Positions 27,400 through 36,819 of a stretch of DNA of 64,000 nt are shown here, piece after piece (position 1 is the stretch's first letter; the number at the start of each line of letters is the position of its first letter). Position numbers and translations under genes: made by a program. The notes under the pieces are model-generated. The model saw only the letters and a program-made list of their open reading frames with translations. It was not told the DNA's origin and searched no databases. Source of the stretch: an uncultured Hyphomicrobium sp. (GTDB lineage: Bacteria; Pseudomonadota; Alphaproteobacteria; Rhizobiales; Hyphomicrobiaceae); the NCBI RefSeq assembly GCF_902826555.1, contig NZ_CADEFI010000001.1, positions 1-64,000 on the forward strand, read 5' to 3'.

Positions 27400-30177
27400 A
27401 TGCAGAAATCCAGCGTCGACTTGGTGATTGCCTACGCCCGCGCCGATCGAGGCGCGTTGGCCGATTGCTCGGCAGCTCTCGTCCAGCGCGGCTACGTCGT
27501 CTGGTGGGACAGCGATATGACCGCCGGCCGGAAATGGCGCGAACAGTTCGACGAACAGGTCGAGCGTGCACGCAAAGTCATCGTCATCTGGTCCAAGGCG
27601 GCTTCCAATTCCAAGGAAGTCGCTCGGGAGATGGCCTTCGCCTACGGCCAGCGGAAGCTCGTTCCGCTTTGCATCGACGATACGCCACCCGATCATCGCT
27701 ACAACGAGCTCGATCACAAGCGCATTGTCGATTTCGGGACAGAGATCGACGCAATCGTCGATGCGATCGAGTTCGTTCCTCCCCGATCTTCGCTCGCCAT
27801 CGCTCCTGACTTCGAGATCGAGCTCGGCGACCTTCCACGTCCTCCTGCAAGATTGTTCGGCCGGGAGGTCGAGCTTGCGGCAATGCAATCCGCATGGAGA
27901 AGCTCGGGCGCAGAGAAGAGGAACGTGTTCGTCGTGCATGCCCTCGGCGGCGCGGGAAAGTCCGCCTTGGTAGGCCGTTTCATCGATGAGCTTCGATCAC
28001 GAAGCTATGATGGGGCCAGCCGCGTGTACGCCTGGTCAGCGTACAGTCAAGGAGCCAACAAGCGAGCCGATGCGGGGAAGCTTTTCACGGAGGCGCTGGC
28101 CTTCTTCGGCTACGCCGGGCCGCCGCTGACCGATCAGGTCGCTCAAGCCCGTACTCTATCCAACATTCTTCAAAAGACGCGCTCCTTGCTCGTGCTCGAC
28201 GGCTTGGAGCCGTTGCAGGGAGCGCCAAAAGAGAGTGGCGGCCGGCTCAAGGACAAAGCCCTCGCAACTCTCATAAAGCGATTGGCCGACCACAATCCTG
28301 GTCTTCTCGTGCTCACCTCGCGGCAGCCGCTTCCGGAGCTCAAGGACCACGGCTCGGTCGTCAACTGGGCTTTGGAGCATCTTTCGACACCGGCCGGCGT
28401 GGCTCTCTTGCAGCAACTGGGTGTTCGGGGCCGAGAGAAGCATCTCAAAGCCGCGGTCGAAGAGGTCGAAGGCCACGCGCTGTCCGTCACTCTGCTCGGC
28501 ACCTATATCGCGACCGTCGAGGGCGGGGACATCCGGCGGCGAGACAGGTTCCAGCTCGGCAAGATCATAGACACGACCGACGAATTCGAGGCGGAGGACC
28601 AGACCGATCGCCTAGCCAAACGAACCAACAAGATCATGCGCGGCTACGTGGAGCAGTTGCAAAAGCTGGAGGGCGTATCAGCCGGCGGCGGACAACCGGA
28701 ACTCTCGCTGTTGAGCATCGTCGGGCTGTTCGACCGGCCCGTCGAAGGCGCCGCTCTCGCAACCTTGATCGCGGAACCACACGTTCCAGGTTTGAACGAC
28801 GGTTTTCTGCTCAATCGGGAAAACGTCCGCAACTTCCTGGGCATGATCAAAGAGGTTCACGAGCGACCGCTGACCGTCGAGGAACGCAGCCAACGTTTCA
28901 GGTTTGCGAAGGAGCGGCTGCGCGCCTTGCGAATTTTGGCACCGGCCAGTCCATTGGACCCGATGCAGATCGATGCGCATCCGGTCGTTCGTCAGTACTT
29001 CGGGGACGAGCTCCGGGTGAAAAATCCAGCGGCGTTCACGACAGGTCATGCCCGCTTATTCGAACACTATCGAAGCTCGGAGCCGGAAGAGCCGGAGTCC
29101 ATCGAGGCGATGGAGCCTCTCTTCCACGCGATCAAGCACGGATGTCTTTCCGGCAACATCCAACCCGCATTTGCCCTTTACTGGTATCGCATCTCAAGAG
29201 GGGAGGAAGACTTTGCGGTGCGCAGCCTCGGAGCGGTCTCTCCGATGATCTCTCTTCTCGCCACTTTCTTCGACGAGCCGTGGCGAACGCCATCGCCAGA
29301 GCTTCAAAGTGGCAGCCGTCGCGTGCTGATCAATCGAACGGCCAATCTGCTCACAGGCGCGGGCCGGCTGCACGAGGCTCTGGAGGTTCTGGACGGTGCG
29401 CGTCTTTCGGAAGGCTACTACAGGAATGCCCACTACAGCAGTCTCCTGCTGGATCTTGGCGAGATCGGCAAAGCGATCGAAGCCGCAGAGGAAAACCTTC
29501 AGCACGCGAGCGGACAAACCGAAATTCGACCGCAGATAAACGCCTTCGTTCAGCTCGCCTTTGCCTTTTTGCAACACGGAGATGCCGACCGCGCTTCAAC
29601 CTCGTTCAGGCAAGCAGAGCTTCTCCAGCGGGAGCACATCCATCAGAAGAGGCGTCAATTTCTTTTCTCGACCAATGGCTTCAGATTCAATCAGCTTCTG
29701 CTCGACGAGCGCAAGTATGAGGATGCTGCGGAGCGCGCGCAGAATTCTCTGGTCGTAGCCAAGAAGGATGGCAATCCACTCGCAATAGGTCTCGACACTC
29801 TGGTTTTGGCCCAATGCGCAGGGTGTGCCGACACGGACAAGTCGGCCGAGCTTTTCGACGATGCGGTCGCAGCGCTCAGAGTGGCGAACCGAGATGATTA
29901 CCTTCCGTATGGCCTTCAGTGGCGCGCTAGATTCCTCAGCGCCAACGGGCAGTTCGAAAAGGCTGACGATGATCTCCGAGAACTCGAGGAGATTGCCCAG
30001 TTCGGAGAGATGCGATTATTTCTTGCCGACGCGGCGCTATTACGTGCGCAAATGGCCGCTGCACGGGGCGATATGGCCAAGGCCCGCACGGCTGCCGGCG
30101 AGGCTCGTACGCTCATCGAGCGGTCAGGCTATGGACGCCGCCGCGGTGAGTTGGATCAAATCGAACGGGACCTCTAG
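27400..30177 (+). CDS. TIR / STAND (NB-ARC-like) NTPase / TPR protein
   Basis: A 925-residue protein built like an animal or plant immune receptor. TIR domain at about 4-115 (VDLVIAYARADRG, WWDSDMTAGRKW, SNSKEVAREMAFA with Glu77 as likely catalytic Glu). NTPase at about 150-470: P-loop ALGGAGKSALVGRF (Lys187), Walker B RSLLVLDGLE, LVLTSRQPL sensor, GHALSVTLLG, and a later DAHPVVRQYF resembling the MHD motif. TPR-like helical repeats fill about 600-920. STAND proteins with TIR effectors are known to sense phage products and deplete NAD. G+C and codon use look lower than in the neighbours, suggesting transfer. ATG 27400 is preferred; GTG 27367 is in frame. It is divergent from the RT-TIR gene. 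Confidence 0.9.
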   Translation: MQKSSVDLVIAYARADRGALADCSAALVQRGYVVWWDSDMTAGRKWREQFDEQVERARKVIVIWSKAASNSKEVAREMAFAYGQRKLVPLCIDDTPPDHRYNELDHKRIVDFGTEIDAIVDAIEFVPPRSSLAIAPDFEIELGDLPRPPARLFGREVELAAMQSAWRSSGAEKRNVFVVHALGGAGKSALVGRFIDELRSRSYDGASRVYAWSAYSQGANKRADAGKLFTEALAFFGYAGPPLTDQVAQARTLSNILQKTRSLLVLDGLEPLQGAPKESGGRLKDKALATLIKRLADHNPGLLVLTSRQPLPELKDHGSVVNWALEHLSTPAGVALLQQLGVRGREKHLKAAVEEVEGHALSVTLLGTYIATVEGGDIRRRDRFQLGKIIDTTDEFEAEDQTDRLAKRTNKIMRGYVEQLQKLEGVSAGGGQPELSLLSIVGLFDRPVEGAALATLIAEPHVPGLNDGFLLNRENVRNFLGMIKEVHERPLTVEERSQRFRFAKERLRALRILAPASPLDPMQIDAHPVVRQYFGDELRVKNPAAFTTGHARLFEHYRSSEPEEPESIEAMEPLFHAIKHGCLSGNIQPAFALYWYRISRGEEDFAVRSLGAVSPMISLLATFFDEPWRTPSPELQSGSRRVLINRTANLLTGAGRLHEALEVLDGARLSEGYYRNAHYSSLLLDLGEIGKAIEAAEENLQHASGQTEIRPQINAFVQLAFAFLQHGDADRASTSFRQAELLQREHIHQKRRQFLFSTNGFRFNQLLLDERKYEDAAERAQNSLVVAKKDGNPLAIGLDTLVLAQCAGCADTDKSAELFDDAVAALRVANRDDYLPYGLQWRARFLSANGQFEKADDDLRELEEIAQFGEMRLFLADAALLRAQMAAARGDMAKARTAAGEARTLIERSGYGRRRGELDQIERDL

Positions 30178-30267
30178 CGGCTGGTAAGGGTCAGCTAGCA
30201 CGGATGCTGGCAGGTGGGGATGGGTGCGGTATGCTCGCTCGCAGGACCCTATCGTGGAGACCTAGCC

Positions 30268-30711
30268 ATGCGCGATGCTTCGGAGCCGACATGTCATCTC
30301 GTGCGCGCGGACGACACCTATGACGGCAAGCAGGGGCTGACCTATTTCTGCGGCATCGCCGCCGAGACCGTGGGAGCAAAGGGCATCTGCATGCATCTGC
30401 TCACCATCCCGCCGGGTGGGCGGGCGAAGGCGCACATGCATGAAAATCACGAGACGGCGATCTACGTGCTCGAAGGCGAGGCGGTGGCGCTCTACGGCGA
30501 CCGGCTGCAGCATCACGCCGTGACCAAGGCGGGCGACCTGTTCTACATCCCGGCCGGGGTGCCGCATCTGCCGATCAATCTTTCCAGCAAGCCCATATCG
30601 GCGGTGATCGCGCGCACGGATCCCAACGAGCAGGAGAGCGTCGTGCTTCTGCCCGACCTCGAGGCTTTCGCGGAGGAGGCAATCGCGCGCCTGATGGCGG
30701 CCACGACCTAG
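30268..30711 (+). CDS. Cupin domain protein
   Basis: A 147-residue single-domain cupin. Motif 1 is HMHENHETAIYVLEGEAVALYG, with His, His and Glu as likely metal ligands; motif 2 is AGDLFYIPAGVPHLPIN. No substrate can be inferred. The ATG at 30268 is chosen because GGAGA lies 9 bases upstream; the frame is open from 30214. It is on the same strand as the TIR-STAND gene, 90 bases after it, and converges on the CHAT gene. Confidence 0.8.
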   Translation: MRDASEPTCHLVRADDTYDGKQGLTYFCGIAAETVGAKGICMHLLTIPPGGRAKAHMHENHETAIYVLEGEAVALYGDRLQHHAVTKAGDLFYIPAGVPHLPINLSSKPISAVIARTDPNEQESVVLLPDLEAFAEEAIARLMAATT

Positions 30712-30718
30712 CGCGCGG

Positions 30719-33472
30719 TCAATTTCCTTCTCCGACGACGACGAAGGGCGCCCAATAAGCAGGATGCGCCAGGACGGTGTTTCCGGAATCGGCGAGTGCC
30801 GTCATGGCTCGGCGCATGGCCTCGGCGCGGCCGAGCGATCTGTCCACCGCTGTCGCCGACAGGGCGTGCACCATGAGCGCGACCGCCGCGTCCTCGCGCA
30901 CGGACCAGTGTGAGACGAGCATTGTCCGTGCGCCCGCGTAGAAGAAGGCGCGCGCGAGGCCCGACAGGGCTTCCGCTTCCTTGGCATTGCTCGCGGCCGT
31001 GTTGCAGGCGGACAGGATGACCCAATCGGCGTCGAGTTTCAGGGCTGCGACTTCCGCGGCCGAGAGATAGCCATCGTTCTCCTCGGAGGCGGCGTCAGGC
31101 GGTGTCAGCACGAGGCCCGGCTCCGCATTGGGAGCGACCTCGCCGGCGATGGCGCCGTGGGTCGCGAAGTTGACGACGGCGTAGTTCGCAAGTGCACCGG
31201 AGGCGCTCATCGCCTTGACGTTGGTCTCGGTTGCGCGCGGCCCGAGATAGATGTCGTCCTCGCCGGCGTTCATCGCCTTTGCCACTTCGCACGCGAGAAC
31301 GGCTGTCTGCGGCACCGGTCTCCATCGCCGCAACGTTTCGAGCCAGAGGTCGCTTCTGGCGGCGGCCACACCTCCGACATTCCCCATATAGTTGCCGGTT
31401 TCCGGCAGAAACGGGCGCACTTTGGCGGTGGTCGCGCAATCGGTCATGAGCGTTGCCACGGAGGCACCAGCACGATCCTCTTCGGACGTTTCGTTGCCTG
31501 CGATCAGCGGATTGGCGAACGCAGCATAGATCCGACGATCGGAGCTGGCCGGACGGGGATGGCTTCGCAACGCCTTGAGGCTCGCGACCGAAGGCAACAC
31601 CGTTATCGCATGACGGCGCATCAGCCATGACGGCTTGGCGCCGTCCGCGGGCGGTTCCGTCACCAGCGTCTGGAAGGGAAGCTGTGCGAGGGGGCCCGAA
31701 GGCACGATCATTAGATGCTTCCAGGTGCCGTTCTCGCTGCGTAACAAATCCTCGGCGCCGGTGAAAAGCGTCTTGTAGATCTCGTAGGCCTTGCCGGCGT
31801 CGAACGGCAGTGGCTTCGGCATCGGGGTGCCGGCCGGGAGGGACAGCAGGCTTGCGCAACGGTCTCGTCCGGCGCCGTTCCAGGACGCGTGATCGAGGCC
31901 GCAGCGCAGCGCGGCAACGTGCTCGCCGAGCGATTTGGTGGTCATATCGCTGCGGAGCCAGCGGTTTTCGCTCGGGGTCAGAAACCAGAAAAACGTTTCG
32001 TTCTCGTTGGCCGACGGGACGAGCAGGATCTCGTCGGGTTTCAGGAGCTTGGCCACATCATCGGGCGTCAGCGTCTCGAGGCCTATGAGGGCGGAATAGG
32101 AGGGGGACAGCTTCGCCAGAGCCGTTTCCGATGCGGCGATCTCTTGCTCCAGATCCGCCATGCGCGTGCGGACCTCGCCGAAGCGCGCCGCGTCGGCGCC
32201 CGCGATCATGAGCTGCACCAGCTCGCGATCGGCCGCCTGCCATTTGCTCCTCAAGTCCTGGGTTGCTCGGATGCGGGTGGCAATATCGCCGGTCCCGGCC
32301 TCGAGCCGGGCATTGAGCTGACCGAAGGCGTCTCCGGCCCGGGTTCGCCCGCTCAACTGTGCTGCCTGAAAGGCTTCGGCGAGCAAAGCCGGACGATCAG
32401 CAGTTTTCGCGGCGGCGGCCCATGCGGCTTCCATGACGAGGTCGAAGGCGAAGCGCCCGGTGTCGGAGCGTGCGCGAGATCTGGCGTCGACGGTCTCCGT
32501 GCTCAACTGTCTCAGCTGGATGGCGGCCACGCGACGGGCGAGGCCGAGTGCCTCGGCGGGTCGACCTGTTTGCATGGCTCCCTTTGCCATTCCAACGAGG
32601 GTTATGGCGGCAAAGACGCTGTCCTTCCCGAAGTAGCCTTCGTAGAAATCCAGAACTTTCCCGTACGCCACATCGGCTTCCGCGATGGCCCCGCGCTGCG
32701 CGAGGCAGTCGGCGATGGATTGGTTCGTGGTGGCACGCTCGAACGGTCCGAAATCCGGGTTCTGCTCCTGAGCCCGCGCGGCGCGCGCAAGGAGCGGCTC
32801 TGCGTCGGCGCATCGCTTGTGCAGCACGTAGAGCGATGCGAGGGCGGTCACCATGCCTATGAGCGCCCTGTCGTTTTCGGGCAGGTTGCGCTCGAAGTAA
32901 GCGATGGCTTTCTTGTGGGTGGCTTCGACTTCCACGAACTGAACCGGGTCGCCGGCATCGAGGTTCGCAACGCGTGCCAGGCTGGCGAACAGATCCTCCT
33001 CGTCGGGTCCCGTCTTTCCGAAAAGCTCCGTGCTACGCGCCGAGAGGGCGCGCGCTTCGTCGGTGCGGCCCTGCATGCCGTAAATGCCGGCCAGCGTCGC
33101 GACGGCAGCCGCATATCGGCGCTCGTCGGGCGGATCGGCCCGTTCGGCAATTTCAAGCGCGCGCTTTGCAGAGCTTTCCGCTTCGGCAAGGTCGCCTGTC
33201 ATCATAGCTAGGACGGCGTTGTCGTTGAATGCGTCCGAGAAGCGAATGTCGGTCTCGCCGGCGTTTTCCTTCAGCCAGCTCAGGTATTTTTGAATTTTTT
33301 CGCGCGCGGTGTCGATCTCGCCCCGCTGCAGGTGGGAGAGAATTTCCGTGTGGAGGGCATCCATGTCCTGGGCAACGGCAGGGGACGGTGCGGATAGCGT
33401 CAGGAAAGCCCACGCGAGAGCGGCGAAACACGCGCGAACGCGTGGCCCCCACCAGGAAAATCCGGCCAACAT
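30719..33472 (-). CDS. Secreted TPR-CHAT domain protein (caspase-like)
   Basis: A 917-residue protein with a signal peptide (CFAALAWAFLTLSAPSPAVA cut before QDMDAL), a helical TPR region (about 40-400), then a CHAT domain. The likely catalytic pair is His in NFATHGAIAGE (about 772) and Cys in VILSACNTAA (about 823). CHAT proteases include the Craspase effector and gasdermin-cleaving enzymes, but those are cytosolic; the signal peptide here points to the periplasm or outside. The ATG at 33472 follows GGAG; 33502 is in frame. Nearby accessory genes are the TIR proteins, but no operon links them. Confidence 0.88.
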   Translation of the reverse strand: MLAGFSWWGPRVRACFAALAWAFLTLSAPSPAVAQDMDALHTEILSHLQRGEIDTAREKIQKYLSWLKENAGETDIRFSDAFNDNAVLAMMTGDLAEAESSAKRALEIAERADPPDERRYAAAVATLAGIYGMQGRTDEARALSARSTELFGKTGPDEEDLFASLARVANLDAGDPVQFVEVEATHKKAIAYFERNLPENDRALIGMVTALASLYVLHKRCADAEPLLARAARAQEQNPDFGPFERATTNQSIADCLAQRGAIAEADVAYGKVLDFYEGYFGKDSVFAAITLVGMAKGAMQTGRPAEALGLARRVAAIQLRQLSTETVDARSRARSDTGRFAFDLVMEAAWAAAAKTADRPALLAEAFQAAQLSGRTRAGDAFGQLNARLEAGTGDIATRIRATQDLRSKWQAADRELVQLMIAGADAARFGEVRTRMADLEQEIAASETALAKLSPSYSALIGLETLTPDDVAKLLKPDEILLVPSANENETFFWFLTPSENRWLRSDMTTKSLGEHVAALRCGLDHASWNGAGRDRCASLLSLPAGTPMPKPLPFDAGKAYEIYKTLFTGAEDLLRSENGTWKHLMIVPSGPLAQLPFQTLVTEPPADGAKPSWLMRRHAITVLPSVASLKALRSHPRPASSDRRIYAAFANPLIAGNETSEEDRAGASVATLMTDCATTAKVRPFLPETGNYMGNVGGVAAARSDLWLETLRRWRPVPQTAVLACEVAKAMNAGEDDIYLGPRATETNVKAMSASGALANYAVVNFATHGAIAGEVAPNAEPGLVLTPPDAASEENDGYLSAAEVAALKLDADWVILSACNTAASNAKEAEALSGLARAFFYAGARTMLVSHWSVREDAAVALMVHALSATAVDRSLGRAEAMRRAMTALADSGNTVLAHPAYWAPFVVVGEGN

Positions 33473-33579
33473 GCCCTGCTCCGCAACAGCAATAAAACGC
33501 AATGCGGGGAGTGTGCGCTGGCGTCAGCATGCAGGCAAGATTGGAATCGGACCGGTGCGATTTGGTGGCCGGCTTTCCT

Positions 33580-34389
33580 TCAGGAGTTGCGCCGGCCGGG
33601 TGGGGTCAAGCCGCATTTCTCCATGGGCTGCGCGGTGGTGGACCAGCGATCCTTGGTGATGGTGACGACGTAGCGGCGGCAATCGTGCGCGGCGCTCTTG
33701 ACGAAGTGCACCTCGAACAGTGCGCTCTTCGATTTGGTCTCCTTCGGCCAGGTGAAGACGTCGCCGTCCGGTGTCTCGGCCAGCGCCTTCTTGATCGCCA
33801 AGTCGGCGTTGCGGTAATCGGCGGCCGACATCCTGGTCAGCAAGACGCGCGAGAGATCGGGATGCAGGCCGACCGCCATGGCGCGCTTCTGATAGGGGTC
33901 CGAGGCATCGACGACCGGCGGCGGCAGCGGCGCGGCCGGCTTGTCATCGGCTGCGGCCTCGCCGGGCGTTGTTTCCGAGGTCGCGGCCTCCGTCGTTTCG
34001 GCCGGGGCCACCGTCAGGGCCGGTGCCGACGGGACGGGCGTGCCGGCCTCGACGCTCGGCGCCTCGGCGATTTCGCGCGCGGCCAGCGGCTGTCCGATCT
34101 GCAGCGCGGCGTCGGCAACGGCTGTATGATTGGTCGGTGCGGGCGCTTGCGGCGTCAGCAGGGACTTGAGGGCGGAAAGGTCGTTCGGTAGCCACGGCCG
34201 CCAGATGTCCTTGGTTTCGAGAAGCGCGAAACCGCAGCCCGCGAGGACGAGGAGGGTGACCATGGCCGACAGCATGGAGCTGCCACGCCGTGCGCCAGAC
34301 ACGTGGATCGGCTCGCCGGCGAAAAGCTCCACCGGATCGTCGTCGTAGGTGTCGAAATCGGATTGCGAATAGGACGCGCGGTGAGACAT
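33580..34389 (-). CDS. Membrane-anchored protein of unknown function
   Basis: A 269-residue protein with an acidic cytoplasmic N-terminus (DTYDDDPVELF), one membrane helix (MLSAMVTLLVLAGCGFALL), a long Pro/Ala/Thr/Glu-rich linker and a C-terminal domain of about 110 residues (VDASDPYQKRAMAVGLHPDL onward). Two cysteines near the end (HDCRRY, EKCGLT) may pair. I recognise no family. It lies 107 bases upstream of the CHAT gene on the same strand. Confidence 0.65.
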   Translation of the reverse strand: MSHRASYSQSDFDTYDDDPVELFAGEPIHVSGARRGSSMLSAMVTLLVLAGCGFALLETKDIWRPWLPNDLSALKSLLTPQAPAPTNHTAVADAALQIGQPLAAREIAEAPSVEAGTPVPSAPALTVAPAETTEAATSETTPGEAAADDKPAAPLPPPVVDASDPYQKRAMAVGLHPDLSRVLLTRMSAADYRNADLAIKKALAETPDGDVFTWPKETKSKSALFEVHFVKSAAHDCRRYVVTITKDRWSTTAQPMEKCGLTPPGRRNS

Positions 34390-34582
34390 GACGGTGCTCC
34401 CCCATCATTGCCGTGTCCCGCGTTGCTGCATATGCATCAAAAGAGTCGGGGCGAAATGATGGCGGGCGCAAAGAAATCTGCTTTGGCGGTTGCGACGGAT
34501 CCGGTGCGCGGCCCGGTCGACGGGGCGGGCGCGGTCAGGCTAAGGTTAAGCCCTCAGATTCACCGGCGCGTTGACCTCCGGC

Positions 34583-36556
34583 ATGCAGGACACAGCTTCC
34601 GATCCCAGTCGTGAGGCCGCACATCGGCGAGAGCTGATCGCGACCTTCTCTGCGCTCGTGCTCGTGCTGCTGCTGGCGTCCCTCGACCAGACCATCGTCG
34701 CCACGGCGTTGCCGATCATCGTCGATGAAATCGGCGGACTTTCACACCTGTCGTGGATCGTCACCGCGTACCTGCTCTCGAGCACCGTCGTGGTGCCGCT
34801 GTACGGCAAGCTCGGCGATCTCTACGGGCGGCGAGTCGTGCTGCAGGCGGCCATCGCCATCTTCCTCGCGGGATCCCTGCTCTGCGGGCTGGCGCAGAAC
34901 CTGCCGGAGCTGATCGTCTTCCGTTTCCTGCAGGGGCTCGGAGGCGGCGGGCTGATCGTCACTGCCATCGCCGTCGTCGGCGATATCGTGCCGCCGCGCG
35001 AGCGTGGCCGGTACCAGGGCTTCTTTGGCGGCGTGTTCGGGCTTTCGACGGTGCTGGGGCCGCTGCTCGGCGGGTTCATCGTCGATCAGTTTTCCTGGCG
35101 CTGGATCTTCCTCATCAACCTGCCGCTCGGGCTGCTTGCACTGGGCGTGATCAACAGGACTTTCCGCGTCACCACGCGCAAGACGGCGGCGGAGATCGAC
35201 TATCCGGGTGCCATCCTGCTGGCGCTGGCCTTGACCTCGATCGTGCTGGTGACAAGCCTCGGCGCGACGCTTGCCAGCGAGGCGCCGGTCAGCCTGTTCG
35301 CGATCTCCATACTGGGCGTGCTGTCGCTGGCGGGATTTCTCTACGCGGAGACGCAGGCGGCGGATCCGCTATTGCCGCTGTCACTGTTCCGCGTGCGCGC
35401 GTTCGTCATCGGCACTTCGGTGGGTCTCATCGTCGGCATGGCGCTGTTCGGCTCGATCACGCTGCTGCCCGTCTATCTGCAGGTGGTGAAGGGGCTCGAT
35501 CCGACGAGTGCTGGCCTGCACATGACGCCAATGATGCTTGGCGTGTTCGCGAGCTCGATCGCGAGTGGGCAGATCATCAGCCGCTGGGGGCGTTACAAGA
35601 TTTTTCCGGTCGCCGGTACGGCGGTGATGACGTTGGCGCTGTTTCTGCTGTCGACCATCGAGCTCGAGACCTCGACGCGCACGGCGGCTGGCTACCTTCT
35701 GATGCTCGGACTCGGCCTCGGCATGGTGATGCAGATCCTGGTGATGGCTGTGCAGAACGCGGTGCCCTACGAGCGGCTTGGCGTCGCGACGAGCGGCACG
35801 ACGCTGTTCCGCTCCATCGGCGGGTCGGTGGGCGCGGCGCTGTTCGGCGCCATTTTCGCTTATGTCCTCGAAGGCGACGTCAGGGGCGCGCTGCCCGGCG
35901 CCGAGGCGGTTCTCAATCCGGCGGAGATCGCCAAGCTCGTGGAGCCGGCCCGGTCGCAATATCTTGCCGAATTCGTCAAGGCGCTGCATCCCGTCTTCCA
36001 CACGGCGACGGCGCTGTCGTTCGTCGCCTTCCTGCTGGCGCTCGCCATCAAAGAGGTGCCGCTGCGTAGCTCCATCACGCCGGAGCCGATCACGGACGCG
36101 CTGCCTCTGCCGCGCGATGCGAAGTCGCTCGAAGAGCTGAAGCGCATCGTTTCGCGCGTGACGGCGCGTGAGAACCGCTGGCGCGTCTACCAGCGTGCAG
36201 CGGAACGCACCGGCCTCAAGCTCGAGCCCGACGAGCTGTGGTTGTTCGCCCGCATCGGCGAAAATCACGGCCGGGCGACGCGCGAGGATCTCGTTCGTCT
36301 CCTGCGCATCAACGACGCACAGTGCGAGGATCTTCTGGGGAGGCTCGTCGGTGCGGGCATGGCTGGCCGCAACGGGGCTGGTCTCTACGAGCTGACGGCA
36401 GAGGGGCGGGCCGGCTACGAGCGCCTGCTGAAGCGGCGTGAAACGGATCTCGAGGAGATGCTGGCCGACTGGAACCGCAACGAGCACCCGGACGTGCGCG
36501 CGATGATGCGGGAGCTGGCGAAATCCTTCGCGAGCGCGCCACCGCTGCGTGTGTGA
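34583..36556 (+). CDS. MFS drug exporter (DHA2/EmrB type) with a C-terminal winged-helix extension
   Basis: Inner-membrane proton-driven exporter, 657 residues. Fourteen helices are predicted from about 15-490: LDQTIVATALPIIVDEIGG (motif D1), GKLGDLYGRR (motif A), RFLQGLGGGGL (motif B) and GLSTVLGPLLGGFI (motif C). A further 150 residues after the last helix (about 500-657) look like a MarR-type winged helix (DELWLFARIGE, TREDLVRLLRI, LVGAGMAGRNGAGLYELTAEG). The fusion could link substrate sensing or self-control to transport. The ATG at 34583 is used; TTG 34571 is possible. It is divergent from the gene at 33580. Confidence 0.88.
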   Translation: MQDTASDPSREAAHRRELIATFSALVLVLLLASLDQTIVATALPIIVDEIGGLSHLSWIVTAYLLSSTVVVPLYGKLGDLYGRRVVLQAAIAIFLAGSLLCGLAQNLPELIVFRFLQGLGGGGLIVTAIAVVGDIVPPRERGRYQGFFGGVFGLSTVLGPLLGGFIVDQFSWRWIFLINLPLGLLALGVINRTFRVTTRKTAAEIDYPGAILLALALTSIVLVTSLGATLASEAPVSLFAISILGVLSLAGFLYAETQAADPLLPLSLFRVRAFVIGTSVGLIVGMALFGSITLLPVYLQVVKGLDPTSAGLHMTPMMLGVFASSIASGQIISRWGRYKIFPVAGTAVMTLALFLLSTIELETSTRTAAGYLLMLGLGLGMVMQILVMAVQNAVPYERLGVATSGTTLFRSIGGSVGAALFGAIFAYVLEGDVRGALPGAEAVLNPAEIAKLVEPARSQYLAEFVKALHPVFHTATALSFVAFLLALAIKEVPLRSSITPEPITDALPLPRDAKSLEELKRIVSRVTARENRWRVYQRAAERTGLKLEPDELWLFARIGENHGRATREDLVRLLRINDAQCEDLLGRLVGAGMAGRNGAGLYELTAEGRAGYERLLKRRETDLEEMLADWNRNEHPDVRAMMRELAKSFASAPPLRV

Positions 36557-36578
36557 GAATCGTGATGGGTGCGATGGA

Positions 36579-36652
36579 TGGAGGCCACGGCCGGAATCGA
36601 ACCGGCGTATACGGATTTGCAGTCCGCTGCGTCACCACTCCGCCACGTGGCC
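36579..36652 (-). tRNA. tRNA-Cys (anticodon GCA), CCA encoded
   Basis: The minus strand gives a 74-base cloverleaf: acceptor GGCCACG pairing CGTGGCC, anticodon loop CTGCAAA, T-arm CCGGTTCGATTCCGG, discriminator T, then CCA. Confidence 0.97.
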
Positions 36653-36819
36653 TCAGGCTCGATCATCCGCGGGAGGGAAATCTCCCCGCCGGTGGGTCTC
36701 GGGCAATATCGGGAGACGGCCGATACGGCCGCTCCTGGCGTGCGGGAGCCATCTATCATAGAGACGAAGCCGTATACAAGCACGGTATCATCATGACGCC
36801 TGATTGAGGAGTTTCAGCG

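Noticed and set aside
23212..36652. Attachment-site duplications at tRNA-Asn or tRNA-Cys
   Set aside because: No repeat of either tRNA 3' end and no integrase gene were seen between or beside them.
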